From NCBI GenBank assembly GCA_964599895.1, contig CAZRHT010000061.1:1-14765 (forward strand): 14,765 nucleotides of DNA, read 5' to 3'. The notes below the pieces were generated by a model that did no database searches, was not told the origin of the DNA, and saw nothing but the letters and a program-made list of their open reading frames with translations. Positions 12,766 to 14,765 of this stretch are shown piece after piece. The DNA is from UM-FILTER-49-7 sp964599895. Its GTDB lineage: Bacteria; Acidobacteriota; Holophagae; Thermotomaculales; Thermotomaculaceae. The first letter of the stretch is position 1; every line of letters starts with the position of its first letter. Made by a program: the position numbers and the translations under genes.

Positions 12766-13404
12766 TCATACGGTACCAAAAAGTCGGTCGCCGGCATCGC
12801 CGAGACCCGGCAGGATATATGCCTTGTCATTGAGCCTTTCGTCCAGTGCCGCAGCGTACACTTCAATTTCGGGGTGGGCTTTACAAAATGCCTGTACCCC
12901 CTCGGGCGCCGCAATCAGACACATGAACCGGATGTTCTTTACTCCTTCTTTTTTCAGTATGTTCACCGCTTCAATGGCTGAACCGCCGGTTGCCAGCATC
13001 GGGTCTATGAGAATAAATTGATGATTTTCAGCCAGGGGCGGAATCTTGAAATAGTAGGTGACCGGTTTCAATGTTTCGTGATCCCGATATAGCCCGACGT
13101 GCCCCACCTTCGCGGAAGGAATCAACCGCATGATCCCGTCAACCATACCGATCCCCGCCCGCAAAATAGGCACCAGGACTATCTGCAGATCTCCCAGCAC
13201 TTCGCAATCTGTTTCCATCAGAGGCGTCTGTACTCTCGCCTTTTCCAGTGAAAAATCACGTGTAATTTCAAATGCCATGAGCATTGCCACCTCATCCACC
13301 AGCTCTTTGAATTCCTTCTTTCCAGTCAAACGATCTCGGATGTAGGTCAATTTATGGCGGATCAGGGGATGGTCAATTACTTGAAATCTGCAGTTGTTGT
13401 CCAT
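12766..13404 (-). CDS. upp: uracil phosphoribosyltransferase
   Basis: It converts uracil and PRPP to UMP in pyrimidine salvage, in the cytosol. The 212 residues match the bacterial family length. ILRAGIGM (80-87) and the PRPP loop DPMLATGGSA (134-143) are intact, and the C-terminal GDAGDRLFGT (202-211) supplies the uracil-binding segment. AAGGAGA precedes the ATG at 13404. It follows serS by only 19 bp and precedes the transporter gene, so the three probably share a transcript. Confidence 0.97.
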   Translation of the reverse strand: MDNNCRFQVIDHPLIRHKLTYIRDRLTGKKEFKELVDEVAMLMAFEITRDFSLEKARVQTPLMETDCEVLGDLQIVLVPILRAGIGMVDGIMRLIPSAKVGHVGLYRDHETLKPVTYYFKIPPLAENHQFILIDPMLATGGSAIEAVNILKKEGVKNIRFMCLIAAPEGVQAFCKAHPEIEVYAAALDERLNDKAYILPGLGDAGDRLFGTV

Positions 13405-13423
13405 TTTGTCTCCTTCCCCAGAC

Positions 13424-14701
13424 TCATGAGCCGGGTTCGATTCTTTTCATTCCGCCCATGTAGGAAACCAGTACTTCCGGTACCGTCACACTTCCGTCCT
13501 CGTTCTGGTAATTCTCCAGAATTGCCACCACGGTCCGGCCAACTGCAAGGCCTGAACCGTTGAGAGTATGGACAAAACGTTTTTTCTTTCTCTCATCTAT
13601 GAAACGAATCCCCGTCCTTCGAGCCTGAAAATCCTCAAAATTGCTGCAGGAGGAGATTTCCCGATAGATATTTTGCGACGGAAGCCAGACTTCCAGATCG
13701 TAAGTCTTGGCGGCCGAAAAACCCAAATCCCCGGAACAGAGTACCACCGTCCGATAGGGAAGTTTCAGAAGCTGGAGAATCCGTTCCGCATCGTCCCGAA
13801 GTTTGTCGAGTTCTTCGTATGACTTTTCCGGATGGGCCAGTTTCACCAGCTCCACTTTGTTGAATTGATGCTGCCGGATCAACCCCCGGGTGTCCTTGCC
13901 ATAGGATCCGGCCTCTGATCGGAAACAGGGGGTGTAGGCAACGTACGCCATCGGTAATTGGTCCGCCTTCAGTACCTCCCCGGCATGAAGGTTGGTAATG
14001 GGCACTTCGGCGGTTGGTATAAGGTAAAAATCGCGGTCACCGTGGAGCTTGAACAAATCATCCTCAAACTTCGGCAGTTGTCCGGTCCCATACATAGCAG
14101 TACCATTCACAATGAAGGGCGGAAGAATTTCCCTGTAGCCCCTTTCTGTGTGTGTATCCATCATAAAGTTGATCAGCGCACGCTCCAGTCTCGCGCCAGC
14201 ACCCTTCATCACCGCAAATCTGGCACCCGACAGCTTGGAAGCACGCTCAAAATCAATAATATCCAGTGATTCACCAAGGTCCCAGTGCGGTTGCGGTTTA
14301 AAAGAGAATTCAGGTTTTCTTCCCCATTCAAAGTGCAACTCATTGCTGGTTTCGTCTTTTCCGATGGGAACCGAGGGATGAAACATGTTCGGTATGGTTT
14401 TAAGAATGGCAAAGAAGTCATTTTCAATGCCCGCGAGCTCTTCTTCCAGAGCATTGATCTTCTCCCCGGTTTCTTTCATTTCCCGGATTTTCTTATCGGC
14501 GTCTTTCCCTTCTTTCTTCAGTATGCCGATTTCCCTGCTCATGGTGTTTTTTTGAGCTTTAAAATCTTCGGTCTCGACAATCAATTCCCGGCGTAAGGAA
14601 TCCAGTCTTTTCAATTCCTCCATATCCACGTGGGTGTGCCGGCATTCCAGCATCTCCGCAATTTTGTCCATGTTTTCTCTTACAAATCTGATATCCAGCA
14701 T
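13424..14701 (-). CDS. serS: seryl-tRNA synthetase
   Basis: It charges tRNA-Ser with serine. The first 110 residues or so are the charged helical arm that grips the long variable arm of tRNA-Ser (heptad-like KAQKNTMSREIGILKKEG). The class II catalytic core has TAE (230-232), motif 2 from FRSEAGSYGKDTRG (260-273) to HQFNKVE (278-284), and motif 3 GLAVGRTVVAILEN (384-397). The length is 425 residues, standard for the family. Two in-frame ATGs exist, 14719 and 14701. The second is chosen because MLDIRFVREN is the typical N-terminus and AAAGGGG stands about five bases before it, and because the predicted transcript starts near 14729. It is the first gene of the serS-upp-MFS-HAD group. Confidence 0.96.
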   Translation of the reverse strand: MLDIRFVRENMDKIAEMLECRHTHVDMEELKRLDSLRRELIVETEDFKAQKNTMSREIGILKKEGKDADKKIREMKETGEKINALEEELAGIENDFFAILKTIPNMFHPSVPIGKDETSNELHFEWGRKPEFSFKPQPHWDLGESLDIIDFERASKLSGARFAVMKGAGARLERALINFMMDTHTERGYREILPPFIVNGTAMYGTGQLPKFEDDLFKLHGDRDFYLIPTAEVPITNLHAGEVLKADQLPMAYVAYTPCFRSEAGSYGKDTRGLIRQHQFNKVELVKLAHPEKSYEELDKLRDDAERILQLLKLPYRTVVLCSGDLGFSAAKTYDLEVWLPSQNIYREISSCSNFEDFQARRTGIRFIDERKKKRFVHTLNGSGLAVGRTVVAILENYQNEDGSVTVPEVLVSYMGGMKRIEPGS

Positions 14702-14735
14702 AGTGACCCCTTTCAGCATTCATGCACAGCATTTG

Positions 14736-14764
14736 ATTGTAGTGAAATCCTTTCCCAAAATCAA
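14736..14764 (-). promoter_or_regulatory. promoter of the serS operon
   Basis: On the minus strand TTGATT (14764-14759) and TACAAT (14741-14736) are separated by exactly 17 bases. The predicted start near 14729 gives a leader of about 28 nt before the ATG at 14701. That is too short for a T-box, and none is seen. Confidence 0.7.
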
Positions 14765-14765
14765 T

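Noticed and set aside
14702..14765. T-box leader for serS
   Set aside because: The promoter lies only about 35-60 bp from the start codon, leaving no room for a T-box.

Overview
The window looks like an ordinary chromosomal stretch of a Gram-negative bacterium of medium GC. Housekeeping genes dominate: branched-chain aminotransferase, FolD, a YihG-type acyltransferase, a CCA-adding enzyme, uracil phosphoribosyltransferase, seryl-tRNA synthetase and two tRNAs. The small HNH protein, the single-RRM protein and the ArnT-like glycosyltransferase are of types I associate with Desulfobacterota (former Deltaproteobacteria) and neighbouring phyla. That placement is an impression from protein families and was not computed. 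No phage genes, transposases or CRISPR arrays are visible.

Layout. (1) 1-3280, minus strand: a probable operon yihG-like > folD > ilvE > membrane protein, the last cut by the window edge and overlapping ilvE by 23 bp. (2) 3281-3924: a divergent promoter region and a small RRM RNA-binding protein with a strong intrinsic terminator. (3) 4030-4269, minus strand: tRNA-Gly(GCC) then tRNA-Cys(GCA), both with encoded CCA, behind a near-consensus promoter. (4) 4457-8024, plus strand: a tightly overlapped cluster of a methionine gamma-lyase-like PLP enzyme, a CCA tRNA nucleotidyltransferase with an HD domain, and a PhnP-like metallo-beta-lactamase-fold phosphodiesterase. (5) 8025-8697: about 670 bp without a protein gene. 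Its first part holds short repeats. Its second part (about 8238-8659) folds into a series of strong hairpins whose wobble pairs are all G.U on the plus strand, so it is a candidate structured RNA. (6) 8698-10618, plus strand: a small HNH nuclease-like protein, probably leaderless, overlapping an ArnT/PMT-like lipid-linked-sugar glycosyltransferase. (7) 10601-14764, minus strand: a likely operon serS > upp > MFSD1-like MFS transporter > HAD hydrolase, with a good promoter in front of serS. Its last gene overlaps the glycosyltransferase tail to tail by 18 bp.

The most interesting item is the structured region at 8238-8659. I cannot identify the RNA class from sequence alone. A solo HEARO/omega-RNA (the guide RNA of IscB/IsrB), a remnant of another mobile RNA, or an unknown class are all open, and a covariance-model search would decide. 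Two inferences from gene context are also worth testing: the coupling of an RNA 3'-end enzyme with a PhnP-like phosphodiesterase, and the pairing of an MFSD1-like transporter with upp. The rest is conventional.
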